Made by a program: the position numbers and the translations under genes. The notes under the pieces were generated by a model, which did not search any database, had not been told where the DNA came from, and saw only the letters and a list, made by a program, of their open reading frames with translations. A stretch of DNA of 64,000 nucleotides, taken from the NCBI RefSeq assembly GCF_002934455.1, contig NZ_PTIR01000017.1:110733-174732 (forward strand), given 5' to 3'. The DNA is from Trinickia symbiotica (lineage in GTDB: Bacteria; Pseudomonadota; Gammaproteobacteria; Burkholderiales; Burkholderiaceae). How positions within the stretch are numbered: the first letter of the stretch is position 1; each line of letters starts with the position of its first letter. This document shows, piece after piece, positions 32,662 to 42,427 of this stretch.

Positions 32662-34379
32662 ACGTTGTCGACGCCATCGTTTGCGCTCTCCGCGAGGAAA
32701 ACATCGGGCACCTCTTCTGCGTGCCGGGTGAAATGATCGACCAGCTGCTAAGAAGCCTGACGCGCCAGCAGCAAGTGCAACCCGTCGTTTGCGCGCATGA
32801 AGAAGGCGCAGCCTATATGGCCGACGGGTACGCACGTGCAGGTGGCCGCTTCGGCGTCTGCGCGACGACGAGCGGGCCAGGCTTCACGAATACGCTGACC
32901 GCCCTCGCAACGGCCCATACGGATCGATCACCGCTGCTGGCCATCTCTGGAGAAGTGAAGCAGGACCGGGCAGGACGGGGCGCTTACCAAGACTCCAGTG
33001 CTACAGGAATCCGGAGTGCCGATATGGCGCGTTCGATCACCGCATTGCAGCGGGACCTCACTTCGCCATCGCTCATCTGGCATCACCTCGGTTGCCTGTT
33101 GCGCAGCATGCTGGATCACTCGTCACGCGGCCCAGTACATCTGTCAATTCCGTTCGACGTCCAAGAAGCCGAGATCACGGGTGAGTGGGCGAGACTTCCT
33201 TCGTCGCTGTATCAGCCCCGATTTGTGGACACCGGCAGTTGCGACGAGTTCTGGGAGCAGATCGGGACCAAGGCCAAGGTGGCTGTGCTTGCCGGTTCCG
33301 GATGCGTGCAGTCGGACGCCACCGAAGCGCTCGTTCGGTTTGCGGAAAGCTTTGACATACCGGTGGCTACGACCCTGCCAGCAAAAGGTGTATTTCCCGA
33401 GGATCATCGCCTTAGTCTCGGTGTAATGGGCTGGCCGGGTAACAGACCGGCGATCGATGCGCTCACTTCCGGCAATCTCGATGTGCTTTTTGTGCTCGGA
33501 TCGCGACTGAACATGCTGGACACGCTGATCTGGACGGCTGGATTCAGGCCTCGGCATGCGCTGATCGCAAACGACATCAACGCAAGCGGTGTGTTTCAGG
33601 ACTATCCTGTGGACCTACCGATACTCGGCGACGCCCGCAGCTGCCTCGACGCGCTGAACTACGCAAAGCCGTCGCTGTCCGCGCGCCTGCGAGCGAGCCG
33701 GGAAGACCGGCTGGACTGGCTCTTGTCGCTGAAACCGGACGGCAGGTTGACCGATCCGTTCCGGCGTAGCGCATCTGGATCACGGGCGGTGCACCCGGCC
33801 GAAGCAATCACGGTGCTGCGCCGCGTAATGCCGCGCTCAACGATGCTGTTCATCGACAGCGGCGCGCATGCTTTTTTCGCGGCTCACTACTGGACCGCAT
33901 ACGAACCGCGGCGGTTCTTTACGTCGATTAGGTACATGGGATCGATGGGGTGGGCGATTCCCGCGGCGATCGGCGCGAAGCTGGCTCGTCCTAACGATCC
34001 GTGCGTGGTCGTGACCGGCGACGGCTGCATGCTGATGCACGGCATCGAAATGCAAACTGCTGCTCGCTATGGCGTTCCGCTGGTCTGCGTAGTACTGAAC
34101 AACTCGGCGCACGGCAATCCGAAACTACGTGCTGACCGGGTCAGCCCGGAGTTGGGGCGATTACATGAGCTGCCGACGCACGACTGGGCGAAATTCGCCG
34201 CATCCCTCGGAGCACAAGGCATGACCGTGCACGACGCATCGGACCTCGAGGATGCGTTTGAGCAGGCGCTGCAGGCACGAACGGCCGTGGTGATCGATGT
34301 GCGCACCGAAAACATCCCAACGCCGACCGAGGCGTTCGACCGAATGGCCGCGGGCGGCCCCCCCCTCCAAGGATCGTAG
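32658..34379 (+). CDS. Thiamine-diphosphate-dependent enzyme, acetolactate-synthase-like
   Basis: About 573 residues from the GTG at 32658 (NVVDAIVCALREENIGHLFC). The ThDP-activating Glu is in VCAHEEGAAYMADGYARAGG, and the diphosphate/Mg motif is GDGCMLMHGIEMQ ending in VCVVLNNSAHGN. The middle FAD/NAD-like domain is present. The family includes acetolactate synthases, benzoylformate and oxalyl-CoA decarboxylases and glyoxylate carboligase; residues do not let me choose. With the aldolase module nearby it could make or break 2-oxo acids. No small regulatory subunit gene accompanies it, so biosynthetic AHAS is unlikely. Confidence 0.85.
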   Translation: MNVVDAIVCALREENIGHLFCVPGEMIDQLLRSLTRQQQVQPVVCAHEEGAAYMADGYARAGGRFGVCATTSGPGFTNTLTALATAHTDRSPLLAISGEVKQDRAGRGAYQDSSATGIRSADMARSITALQRDLTSPSLIWHHLGCLLRSMLDHSSRGPVHLSIPFDVQEAEITGEWARLPSSLYQPRFVDTGSCDEFWEQIGTKAKVAVLAGSGCVQSDATEALVRFAESFDIPVATTLPAKGVFPEDHRLSLGVMGWPGNRPAIDALTSGNLDVLFVLGSRLNMLDTLIWTAGFRPRHALIANDINASGVFQDYPVDLPILGDARSCLDALNYAKPSLSARLRASREDRLDWLLSLKPDGRLTDPFRRSASGSRAVHPAEAITVLRRVMPRSTMLFIDSGAHAFFAAHYWTAYEPRRFFTSIRYMGSMGWAIPAAIGAKLARPNDPCVVVTGDGCMLMHGIEMQTAARYGVPLVCVVLNNSAHGNPKLRADRVSPELGRLHELPTHDWAKFAASLGAQGMTVHDASDLEDAFEQALQARTAVVIDVRTENIPTPTEAFDRMAAGGPPLQGS

Positions 34380-34521
34380 GTCGGCGCTCCTCTGCCGGCG
34401 GCCGAAACGTCGGACGCCGGCGTACAGGGGCCATTCGACACTCGCGAAGAGCAGTGCTGACATAGGCCGCTGTCCTCAGCATCCGTGTCCGTGGCTGCGC
34501 TCGTGCGCTCATCCAACGTGC

Positions 34522-34858
34522 GGTCACTATGGCGCAAAAGTCCTAGTCGATAGGAAATGGCCAAAGTAGGCTTGCTGCCAGATTATCTGCAATGACTCCC
34601 AGCTTTCCCGATGTATAGCTGTGGCGAAATTGTGTAGCAAAAGCTTAAGACGAGCGAGAACTGCCCTTGAGCATCGTCGGAAGCGAAGCAGTTGAGCAAA
34701 ACCAGGATATTACAAATGCGCATAAAACAATCGTAACGCGCTTTCAGAGGCGTTGCGATGATCATAAATTGACGGAGACAAACGTGAAGGCAATCTTGGG
34801 GACGATGCGCGGCTGGAGCCAAAGCGCTGCGGCGCGCTGTGCCGCGTGTTAAAGCACG
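34522..34858 (+). repeat. Copy A of a duplicated ABC-importer promoter region, with a dead 5' gene end
   Basis: About 335 bp nearly identical to 42498-42839. It carries TGGCGCAAAAGTCCTAG (34530-34546), the block GGCGAAATTGTGTAGCAAAA near 34622, and the ribosome-binding site plus first codons of the 42762 binding protein, here with GTG (34784) reading VKAILGTMRGWSQSAAARCAAC and then TAA. The coding part is therefore truncated after about 22 codons. The 140 bp before it and 34859-35223 after it hold no recognisable gene. Confidence 0.85.
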
Positions 34859-35223
34859 CAGTGCTGTGGTGCACGCCGATGTGAAGCCACAGGTGAGTGC
34901 AAGTTGCCGGCGATCGACGGCGAGGGCGCTAGGTTCGGCTCAGATACTAACGCAAGAAAGCGGTGTGCTCGCGCGCCGCGTGCCCCGGGGGCGAGACCTC
35001 GGCGCGGTCCGTTTGGAGATAGCCCCCGAGAGGTATCGTGGCATGCGGTGCTGTACACCGTTCGGACCCGATAGCAGTCCAGTCGTTGCAAAGTCGTTAC
35101 TTCGGGAGCGTTTATTTACTTACGATACCTAAATATAAAGTCGATAATGCCATATCCGGACATGACAAATCCGTTCGCCCGAGATGGTATCGATTGAGAC
35201 AGCAGCAAAATGAATCGAGAACG

Positions 35224-35379
35224 ATGGATAGCAACGAAAAGTTTAGGCGTTGGAGTATTGGGTTGGCGATGGCTGGCGCCGCGCACGCGCAAAGCAGCGT
35301 TACGCTGTATGGCGCCGTTGACACTGGCTTCGGCCGTCAGGCCTGCACGAACGCTATCGGAGCGCAACGACTGCATTGA
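35224..35379 (+). pseudogene. Porin N-terminal fragment
   Basis: MDSNEKFRRWSIGLAMAG then AAHAQSSVTLYGAVDTGFG is the signal peptide end and first beta strand of a Burkholderia-type general porin (compare AHAQSTVTLYGLIDDG of the intact porin at 55762). It then runs into unrelated residues and a stop after 51 codons. It is the remains of a deleted porin gene. Confidence 0.75.
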
Positions 35380-35389
35380 GGGGACGTTG

Positions 35390-35620
35390 ATGGGAAGCGG
35401 TGGAAAGTCGCTGAGAGCGATGGTTGAAGATTGGTTGGCACCAGCCCCAGGCAAAAGCGTAAGAGTCAGTCAGTTCAAACGCGCCAGAAATGGGGCCTAC
35501 GTTTGTGTCGAAGCTGACAACGTGGCAGGCCATGTTTCTATGTTCTTTTTTCGCCACGACGATGGATCATGGTGTGTCTTCCCGCCGAGCCAAAAGGGTC
35601 CGTCTATGCGTGCCGCTTAA
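35390..35620 (+). CDS. Small conserved Burkholderia-type protein
   Basis: A 76-residue soluble protein starting MGSGGKSLRAMVEDWLAP and ending with FFRHDDGSWCVFPPSQKGPS. From memory, small proteins with the FFRHDDGSWCVFPP block are common and uncharacterised in Burkholderia and relatives. No catalytic motif is evident. It sits between a porin remnant and the aco operon. The following 35621-35952 has only a low-quality ORF and no clear promoter. Confidence 0.6.
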   Translation: MGSGGKSLRAMVEDWLAPAPGKSVRVSQFKRARNGAYVCVEADNVAGHVSMFFFRHDDGSWCVFPPSQKGPSMRAA

Positions 35621-35952
35621 CGCTCATTGGCCGCGCCGTGACGAATGAGACAAAGCATGAACGGTTTTGATCCGACATTTTGGGGGGGGCGCCCACTTTA
35701 ATGGGAAATCGATCGCTCTTACCTGCCTGCGCGGTCAATATGGCGCCGCGCAGCATTCCAGAAATGATGAATCAAGCTCTACAAGAGCGCATCAAGCAGA
35801 TACCCCGGAACATATACTAGAGGCACCGTCTGACATGGTGAGCCGCAATCGTATGCCGACCTGTACCGTTGCCCGATGGCGCCGCGAGCAGCTTCTGCAC
35901 GAGCCCGCCTTCATCGCTCCGCCCGCGTGGCGGCGGACACTAGGAGGCTGAC

Positions 35953-37053
35953 GTGCGCGAGCCCTCCTCAGTCCGCGCGCCGTTAGTCGGCATCATCGCC
36001 AATCCGGTTTCGGCACGCGATATCCGCCGCGTGATCGCCAACGCGAACAGCCTTCAGTTGGCAGACCGCGTGAATATCGTCCTGCGCCTACTGGCCGCCT
36101 TGGCCGCAGGCGGCGTTAGCCGCATCCTGATGATGCCGGACCGCGAGGGGCTGCGGGTGATGCTGCAGCGGCATCTGGCACGCCCGCAAGGGCCCGGCGC
36201 CGCGCTGACGGCAGTTGATTTCCTGGACATGCCGGTCACCGGTAGCGTGGACGATACGCTGCGCGCCGCAAAAATGATGCGCGAGGCTGGCCTAGCCGCC
36301 ATCGTGGTGCTCGGCGGTGATGGGACGCATCGTGCGGTTGTCCGCGAGTGCGGCAAGGTACCGATCGTCGGGCTTTCCACCGGCACCAACAATGCCTTTC
36401 CCGAAATGCGCGAGCCCACGATCACCGGACTGGCGACCGGCTTGTTTGCAACCGGCCGCATTCCGGCATGGTGCGCGCTCGCGAATAACAAGCGCCTGGA
36501 AGTGACGATTCGCGAGCCGAACGGAGCGGTGCGGCGCGATATCGCTCTAGTGGACGCCGTCATCTCTCGCGAGCAATACATCGGCGCGCGCGCCGTATGG
36601 AAAACCGACACGCTGGCAGCAGTCTACGTGTCATACGCCAGTCCGCAGGCGATTGGCCTATCTGCCATCGCGGGCCTGCTGGAACCGGTCGGCCGACATG
36701 AACGCGGCGGTCTGGCGATCGAACTGGGTCGGCCCGGCCGTTGCGCGTTCGAGCTGATTGCGCCGATCGCGCCCGGCCTGATGCAACCGGTGCCGATCGC
36801 TAACTGGCAGCGCCTTGAGCATGCCGTGCCGCATCGCGTGCAACAGCACGCCGGCATCGTCGCGCTCGACGGCGAGCGCGAGCTGGCTTTCGGCCCGCAC
36901 GACGAAGTCGTCGTCACCTTGCACGAGAAGGCCTTTCGCAGCATCGACGTGGCCGCCTGCATGCGCTATGCGGCGGGCGCGCAGCTGATGCGCAGCGGTG
37001 CAGGTGCACGCCTGCCCAATCCCCAGTTCGACGCCCCTACCACTCAAACCTGA
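35953..37053 (+). CDS. acoX: Acetoin catabolism protein AcoX (ATP-NAD kinase-like)
   Basis: A 366-residue protein starting with GTG, preceded by AGGAGG. It has the NAD-kinase-like fold: VGIIANPVSARDIRRVI at the start, IVVLGGDGTHRAV (GGDGT) and VGLSTGTNNAFPEMRE. AcoX is the usual first gene of acoXABC operons in Ralstonia and Burkholderia; its biochemical role is not established. It is 14 bp from acoA. Confidence 0.9.
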   Translation: MREPSSVRAPLVGIIANPVSARDIRRVIANANSLQLADRVNIVLRLLAALAAGGVSRILMMPDREGLRVMLQRHLARPQGPGAALTAVDFLDMPVTGSVDDTLRAAKMMREAGLAAIVVLGGDGTHRAVVRECGKVPIVGLSTGTNNAFPEMREPTITGLATGLFATGRIPAWCALANNKRLEVTIREPNGAVRRDIALVDAVISREQYIGARAVWKTDTLAAVYVSYASPQAIGLSAIAGLLEPVGRHERGGLAIELGRPGRCAFELIAPIAPGLMQPVPIANWQRLEHAVPHRVQQHAGIVALDGERELAFGPHDEVVVTLHEKAFRSIDVAACMRYAAGAQLMRSGAGARLPNPQFDAPTTQT

Positions 37054-37067
37054 AAAAGGAGACAAAC

Positions 37068-38066
37068 GTGGAAGCAGACATCGCAGCGCAGGTTCGGCTA
37101 CCGCTCGACAAGGAAACACTGCTCGCGGTCTATCGCAAGATGCGGACGATCCGTGAATTCGAAGAGCGACTGCACGTCGACTTCGGCCGCGGGGACATTC
37201 CCGGCTTCGTCCACCTCTATGCTGGCGAGGAAGCGGCGGGGGTCGGCATCCTGCATCACTTGAATGACGGCGACCGTATCGCGAGCACGCACCGTGGACA
37301 TGGTCATTGCATCGCCAAAGGCGTGGATCCGGTGGCGATGATGAAGGAGATTTATGGCCGCAAGGGCGGCTCCTGCAATGGCAAGGGCGGCTCAATGCAT
37401 ATAGCCGACCTGTCCAAGGGAATGATGGGGGCTAACGGCATTCTCGGAGCCGGTGCGCCACTGATCTGTGGCGCGGCACTGGCTGCCAAGTTTCGCGGCA
37501 AAGGCGAGGTCGGCATCACCTTCTGCGGCGACGGCGCGTCGAACCAGGGCACCTTTCTCGAAAGCCTGAACTTGGCGGCAGTCTGGAATTTGCCGGTGAT
37601 CTTCGTGATCGAGAACAACGGCTATGCCGAATCGACCGCGCGCGAATATGGCACCGCCGTGGATAGCTATGTCGATCGCGCCGCCGGCTTCGGTATCCCT
37701 GGCGTGACAGTGGACGGCACCGACTTCTTCGCCGTCCATGAGGCTGCGGGCGAAGTCATCCGGCGCGCACGCGAGGGCGGCGGGCCGTCGTTGCTCGAAT
37801 GCAAAATGGTGCGCTTCTATGGCCACTTCGAAGGCGATGCGCAGACTTACCGTGCGCCCGGCGAACTCGACGACATTCGCGCCAACAAGGATTGCATCAA
37901 GAAGTTCACGCACGCAGTGACGCGTGCAGAGCTCATTTCGCGCGATGAGCTGGACGCAATCGACCATGAAGTCTTGGGGTTGATCGAGCATGCAGTGCAG
38001 GAGGCCAAGGCGGCGCCGCTGCCGGGCCCTGAAGACCTGCTCACGGACGTCTACGTCAGCTATTGA
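37068..38066 (+). CDS. acoA: Acetoin dehydrogenase E1 component, alpha subunit
   Basis: A 332-residue ThDP-dependent E1-alpha. The phosphorylation-loop-like region AYRKMRTIREFEERLHVDFG, HCIAKGVDPVAMMKEIYGRK and the ThDP motif GDGASNQGTFLESLNLAAVW ending in VIENNGYAES are intact. With AcoB it cleaves acetoin to acetaldehyde and an acetyl group that passes to AcoC. Confidence 0.95.
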   Translation: MEADIAAQVRLPLDKETLLAVYRKMRTIREFEERLHVDFGRGDIPGFVHLYAGEEAAGVGILHHLNDGDRIASTHRGHGHCIAKGVDPVAMMKEIYGRKGGSCNGKGGSMHIADLSKGMMGANGILGAGAPLICGAALAAKFRGKGEVGITFCGDGASNQGTFLESLNLAAVWNLPVIFVIENNGYAESTAREYGTAVDSYVDRAAGFGIPGVTVDGTDFFAVHEAAGEVIRRAREGGGPSLLECKMVRFYGHFEGDAQTYRAPGELDDIRANKDCIKKFTHAVTRAELISRDELDAIDHEVLGLIEHAVQEAKAAPLPGPEDLLTDVYVSY

Positions 38067-38114
38067 AATCATTTTGCGACGAACGATCCAATAATCAAAT
38101 CAGGAGACTTAACC

Positions 38115-39131
38115 ATGGCCCGCAAATTGAGTATGAAGCTGGCGATCAATGAAGCGATCGATCAGGAAATGAGCCGTGATCCGAGCGTGATCATGTTGGG
38201 CGAGGATATCGTCGGCGGTGCCGGCGCAAACGGCGAAAAAGACGCGTGGGGTGGTGCGCTCGGCGTGACCAAAGGCTTGTATGCCAAGCACGGCGATCGA
38301 CTGCTTGACACGCCGTTGTCCGAGTCAGCCTACGTCGGGGCGGCCATTGGTGCAGCCGCGTGTGGCATGCGGCCGATTGCCGAGTTGATGTTCATCGACT
38401 TCATGGGCGTGTGTTTTGACCAGATCTATAACCAGGCTGCGAAGTTTCGCTACATGTTCGGCGGCAAGGCCGAAACGCCAGTGGTGATCCGCGCGATGGT
38501 CGGCGCCGGCTTTCGGGCCGCCGCTCAGCACAGCCAGATGCTGACACCGTTGTTTACCCACATTCCCGGCCTCAAGGTGGTGTGCCCGTCCACGCCTTAT
38601 GACACCAAGGGGCTGCTGATCCAGGCCATCCGCGACAACGACCCGGTGATTTTTTGCGAGCACAAGAACCTGTACGGCCTCGAAGGCGAGGTGCCGGAGA
38701 ACTCGTACACGATTCCGTTTGGCGAGGCCAACATCGTGCGCGACGGCAAACACGTATCGATCGTCACTTACGGCCTGATGGTTCATCGGGCATTGGAGGC
38801 GGCCGCGGCGCTCGCCAAGGAGGGCATCGAGGCCGAGATAGTCGATCTGCGCACGCTGTCGCCGCTGGATATCGACACGGTGCTGGAAACGGTCGAGAAC
38901 ACTGGCCGCTTGGTGGTGGTGGACGAGGCCAGCCCACGCTGCAACATCGCCACCGATATCTCGGCGCAGGTGGCTCAGCGCGCGTTCGGTGCCCTGAAGG
39001 CGGCCATCGAGATGGTTTGCCCGCCGCATACGCCGGTGCCGTTCTCGCCCACGCTAGAAGACCTGTACATCCCCAGCGCCGGACAGATCGCGGAAGCAGC
39101 GCGCCGCACGATGAACGGAGGGCAGCACTGA
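38115..39131 (+). CDS. acoB: Acetoin dehydrogenase E1 component, beta subunit
   Basis: A 338-residue E1-beta subunit: INEAIDQEMSRDPSVIMLGE with the ThDP-activating Glu in LGEDIVGGAG, LDTPLSESAYVGAAIGAA, and the transketolase C-terminal domain (TYGLMVHRALEAAA, EIVDLRTLSPLDIDTV). GGAG lies before the ATG. Its TGA overlaps the ATG of acoC (TGATG). Confidence 0.95.
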   Translation: MARKLSMKLAINEAIDQEMSRDPSVIMLGEDIVGGAGANGEKDAWGGALGVTKGLYAKHGDRLLDTPLSESAYVGAAIGAAACGMRPIAELMFIDFMGVCFDQIYNQAAKFRYMFGGKAETPVVIRAMVGAGFRAAAQHSQMLTPLFTHIPGLKVVCPSTPYDTKGLLIQAIRDNDPVIFCEHKNLYGLEGEVPENSYTIPFGEANIVRDGKHVSIVTYGLMVHRALEAAAALAKEGIEAEIVDLRTLSPLDIDTVLETVENTGRLVVVDEASPRCNIATDISAQVAQRAFGALKAAIEMVCPPHTPVPFSPTLEDLYIPSAGQIAEAARRTMNGGQH

Positions 39132-40249
39132 TGGCCGACATTATCCCGATTGTGATGCCCAAGTGGGGGCTGGAGATGTCCGAAGGCACGGTGCAGGATT
39201 GGCTGGTTCGGGAAGGCGAGCGCATCGAAGTCGGGCAGGCGCTGGTCGATGTGGATACCGATAAAATTTCCAACGCGGTGGAAGCCTCGGATCCCGGACT
39301 GCTGCGCCGAATTGTCGCGCAGAGCGGCGAGACACTGCCCGTCAAGGCGTTGCTGGGCGTGCTGGCAGAGACGGATGTCAGCGATGCCGAGATTGAAGCT
39401 TACATCGCCGCGTTCGAGGTGCCGGCGATCGACAGCGAAGACGAGAAGGCGGGTCCGACGTTCGACTATGCCAACGTCGATGGTATCCGCGTGCGTTACG
39501 CGCGGCGCGGACCGGACGAGGGCCGGCCCGTATTGTTCATCCACGGCTTCGGTGGCGACCTGAACAACTGGCTGTTCAATCTCGACGCAGTGGCGGAGCA
39601 ACACCCGGTGATCGCGTTGGACCTGCCGGCGCACGGACAAAGCCAGCCCAAGCTGCCTGGCACGTCCATCGCGGCGCTGGCCGACTTCGTGTTGAAGTTC
39701 TTGGATGCTGTGGGCGAGAGCGGACCGGTTCATCTGGTGGGGCATTCGATGGGCGGCGCAATCGCCCTCCAGATGGCGTTCGACGCGCCAGCACGCGTCG
39801 CCAGCCTGGCCTTGGTCAGCCCGGCCGGTTTCGACGTTGCCATCAATACGGGTTATACCGACGGCTTCGTCAAGGCTCAGTCTCGCCGCGACCTCAAGCC
39901 GGTGCTGGAACAACTGTTCGCCGATCCGGGGTTGGTGAGTCGCCACATGATCGATGACATGCTCAAGTTCAAACGCATGGACGGGGTCGAGCCGTTGCTG
40001 GCCGAATTGGGCGCCGCGTTGTTCAAGGACGGCAAGCAGTCGGCCGTTCTGGTCGGCGATCTGCGGACATTCGGCAAGCCCACAGTTGTCTTCTGGGGCA
40101 AGGACGATCGCGTCATTCCCGCAGACCAGGCGGCCAACGCACCGCCTGGCGCACAGGTGGTCCTGTTCGACGCCACTGGCCATATGGCCATGCTTGAAAA
40201 GGCCGGCGAGGTGAACGCCGCATTGCAACGGCATTTGTCCGCAGGCTGA
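39131..40249 (+). CDS. acoC: Acetoin dehydrogenase E2 (dihydrolipoyl acetyltransferase) with alpha/beta-hydrolase fold
   Basis: A 372-residue two-domain protein. The N-terminal lipoyl domain (about residues 1-80) carries the lipoylated Lys in VDVDTDKISNAVEA. After a short linker an alpha/beta-hydrolase domain follows (FIHGFGGDLNNWLFNLD; nucleophile elbow GHSMGGAIALQM; ATGHMAMLEKA with the His). This unusual E2, lacking the normal acyltransferase domain, is the known form of AcoC in Ralstonia eutropha. An acoL (E3) gene is not in the window, so a housekeeping dihydrolipoamide dehydrogenase must serve. Confidence 0.94.
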   Translation: MADIIPIVMPKWGLEMSEGTVQDWLVREGERIEVGQALVDVDTDKISNAVEASDPGLLRRIVAQSGETLPVKALLGVLAETDVSDAEIEAYIAAFEVPAIDSEDEKAGPTFDYANVDGIRVRYARRGPDEGRPVLFIHGFGGDLNNWLFNLDAVAEQHPVIALDLPAHGQSQPKLPGTSIAALADFVLKFLDAVGESGPVHLVGHSMGGAIALQMAFDAPARVASLALVSPAGFDVAINTGYTDGFVKAQSRRDLKPVLEQLFADPGLVSRHMIDDMLKFKRMDGVEPLLAELGAALFKDGKQSAVLVGDLRTFGKPTVVFWGKDDRVIPADQAANAPPGAQVVLFDATGHMAMLEKAGEVNAALQRHLSAG

Positions 40250-40437
40250 CGCTCGAGCAGCAGACCGCACCGCCGCGGCGGGCGCCGCGGCGAGTTTTAC
40301 TCGCACGACAAACGAGTAGGTGCAAGTCATTGACGCTGGTCACAAGTCAATCGGTCAACGCGAACGGCGGCGCCGCTTTCCACTACGTTGCTAAGCGTCG
40401 ATCCGGTTCCTCTCTTCCCAAGCCGCTTCACGTGCAT

Positions 40438-41196
40438 ATGCCATTTCACATCATCGACGTCGATGCAGATTCCGCCGATCCCCTCGCGGCGGAGATATCG
40501 CTGCTGTCGCTGGCCGCTGCGGGCAAGTGCGTCGCGCATCTGTGGCAGGCGCCGATGTCGTTGGTGGTGCCGCGTAGTTACCGACGCTTCGCTACCCTGG
40601 AAAGCGCTCGAGCTGATTTCGCACGGCGCGGCTGCCCGGTATTTTTGCGCATGTCTGGCGGTGGGCTGGTGCCGCAGGGGCCGGGCATAGTCAACCTAAG
40701 CTTGGCCTATCCGGTGCGGGGCACCGTGGGCGCATTTTCTGAGGTGGTCTATAGGCATCTGTGTGAGATCCTGCGCGAGGCGCTGGGCACATTCGGGCTT
40801 CAAACTCATTGGCAGCCGGTGGAAGGCTCCTTCTGCGACGGACGCTTCAATCTTGCGTGGGGACCTCGGGGCGATGCACGAAAGATCGCTGGTACCGCGC
40901 AATACTGGCGTGCCGTGCGATCGGACGCGCGCGGATCGCACGCCCCGCTGCATGCAGTGTTAGCTCATGCGGTGCTGCTGGTCAGTGCTGATCCAGAGGA
41001 GATCAACCGGCTCGCCAATGCTTTCGAGCGGGCTATCGAAAGCGGAAGGTCCTACGACGCCGAACGTGTGATCAGCGTGCAGCAGGCACTTTCCCGAATC
41101 GGTGTTGCACCGCCAGATGGACTCATCGACTCTGTTACGTCGGCGCTGCGCGCGAGGGCGCTCGTTTCGAGTGCGCCTGTCGATAATGCTGTTTGA
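40438..41196 (+). CDS. Lipoate-protein ligase A family protein
   Basis: About 252 residues from the ATG at 40438 (MPFHIIDVDADSADPLAAEI); a TTG at 40330 would add 36 residues. The biotin/lipoate ligase fold is shown by RMSGGGLVPQGPGIVNLSL (the (R)xSGGGxVxxxxGxxN block) and the Lys in ARKIAGTAQYWR (K-I-x-G-x-A-Q). It lies behind acoC and probably attaches lipoate to that E2. The acoC-lplA gap contains the GC-rich palindrome CCGCCGCGGCGG (around 40271-40282), possibly a terminator. Confidence 0.88.
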   Translation: MPFHIIDVDADSADPLAAEISLLSLAAAGKCVAHLWQAPMSLVVPRSYRRFATLESARADFARRGCPVFLRMSGGGLVPQGPGIVNLSLAYPVRGTVGAFSEVVYRHLCEILREALGTFGLQTHWQPVEGSFCDGRFNLAWGPRGDARKIAGTAQYWRAVRSDARGSHAPLHAVLAHAVLLVSADPEEINRLANAFERAIESGRSYDAERVISVQQALSRIGVAPPDGLIDSVTSALRARALVSSAPVDNAV

Positions 41197-41332
41197 AACG
41201 AGAGCGGCTCATCGCAACGAGTTGCTCTGTTTCGCTGGCCGTTACTTAGACAGCAATGCACTCCCACGTCGCTCTGGGTAAGCTCGATCAGAGCACATTA
41301 CGGATTCTTAAAGTTTCTTCCGAGACAAAATT

Positions 41333-42265
41333 TTAGAGAGAATGTGCCGCCTCTTGCAGTACGTTTTGACAGCCTCCGCGAAGATAATCTCCTGGCGTAA
41401 CGCCGAACTCGGCCTTGAAAGCGCGATTAAAATTCGACAAGTCTCGAAAGCCGGAATCTTGAGCTAGGTCACTGATCCTGATAGCACGACGAGAACGAGC
41501 CGCAACATCCATATACTCTGCGGCGAGCTTTAAGCGCTTGGTGCGGAGCGTCTGGATAAAACTGGTCCCGTGTGCTTCGAAATCCCGGTCGAGCTGACGC
41601 GTCGATATGCCGAGGCGTTGAGCTAGCCAGGGAAGCGAAAGCTCATCAGAGTTCAAGAAGCTTTCAATTTCTCGGACGGCCAACGCGAAGCGCGATTGTT
41701 GCGTCCGCATCGCGTGCGCGGGGCGAGAGGCGTCGTTGCGGGAAAACGTTGCTCGAGTGAGTCCAAGCAGGAGGTTTGCGTCACCACCTCGCTTCATATC
41801 GCTCAAGGTCATCACATAACGATACAAGCGCAGGAGAGCGGTTCGGTCGGCGAAATTCGGCGAGCCGCCGATAGGCCCTGCAGGCGCGTCCAGTAGCAGC
41901 AGCGCACGAGGAATATGCACGGCAATGTAGCGACAAAAGGCGTTGCCAAAGCCAATACTCGCTGGAAGCGTTGAATCAAGAAGATAGAGCTCCCCGGGCT
42001 TCAAGACGTTTCGCTCGCCGTCTTGCTCCATTTGCATCTGGCCGGAGATTGGCGCGAGGAGAAAAAGATACTCTCTCCCATCTCTACGAACGCCCTCGAT
42101 GGGACGATCGATCCCCTCGATGTTGCAGGCGATGTCTACGATGCTGAACCCAGCCACGTCATGCGGGCAAAAGTGGCCTTCGATGGCCTTTTGCCCCCTG
42201 CGCGGTACCGCGAAAAAATGACCACAGTTGTGACGCAGCGCGGCATTCCACGCTTCGAATTGCAT
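41333..42265 (-). CDS. AraC-family transcriptional regulator
   Basis: A 310-residue protein with an N-terminal AraC_binding_2-type (FeaR-like) sensor domain and two C-terminal HTHs: LSLPWLAQRLGISTRQLDRD and RISDLAQDSGFRDLSNFNRA, followed by FKAEFGVTPGDYLRGG. It is divergent from the ribose-type ABC operon (42762) and probably controls it. The 17-bp motif TGGCG.AAAAGTCCTAG found in that promoter and two others is a plausible binding site. Confidence 0.93.
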   Translation of the reverse strand: MQFEAWNAALRHNCGHFFAVPRRGQKAIEGHFCPHDVAGFSIVDIACNIEGIDRPIEGVRRDGREYLFLLAPISGQMQMEQDGERNVLKPGELYLLDSTLPASIGFGNAFCRYIAVHIPRALLLLDAPAGPIGGSPNFADRTALLRLYRYVMTLSDMKRGGDANLLLGLTRATFSRNDASRPAHAMRTQQSRFALAVREIESFLNSDELSLPWLAQRLGISTRQLDRDFEAHGTSFIQTLRTKRLKLAAEYMDVAARSRRAIRISDLAQDSGFRDLSNFNRAFKAEFGVTPGDYLRGGCQNVLQEAAHSL

Positions 42266-42427
42266 GATTCCTATTCCTCCTAGCTTTCGCGGCCTCCGAC
42301 CTGATGCACCGCGAGCGGCGTACTAGGAGCGGCGAACGGGGATGTAAAGGGCAAAAGCGCTAATCAATTTTTCCAATTCGGAATGAACGCTAGCAAAACT
42401 ATTATCCATCAACCATTGGTCCTTCCC

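Noticed and set aside
35667..35951. 94-codon frame ahead of acoX
   Set aside because: Low-complexity composition, poor start, no resemblance; more likely leader DNA.
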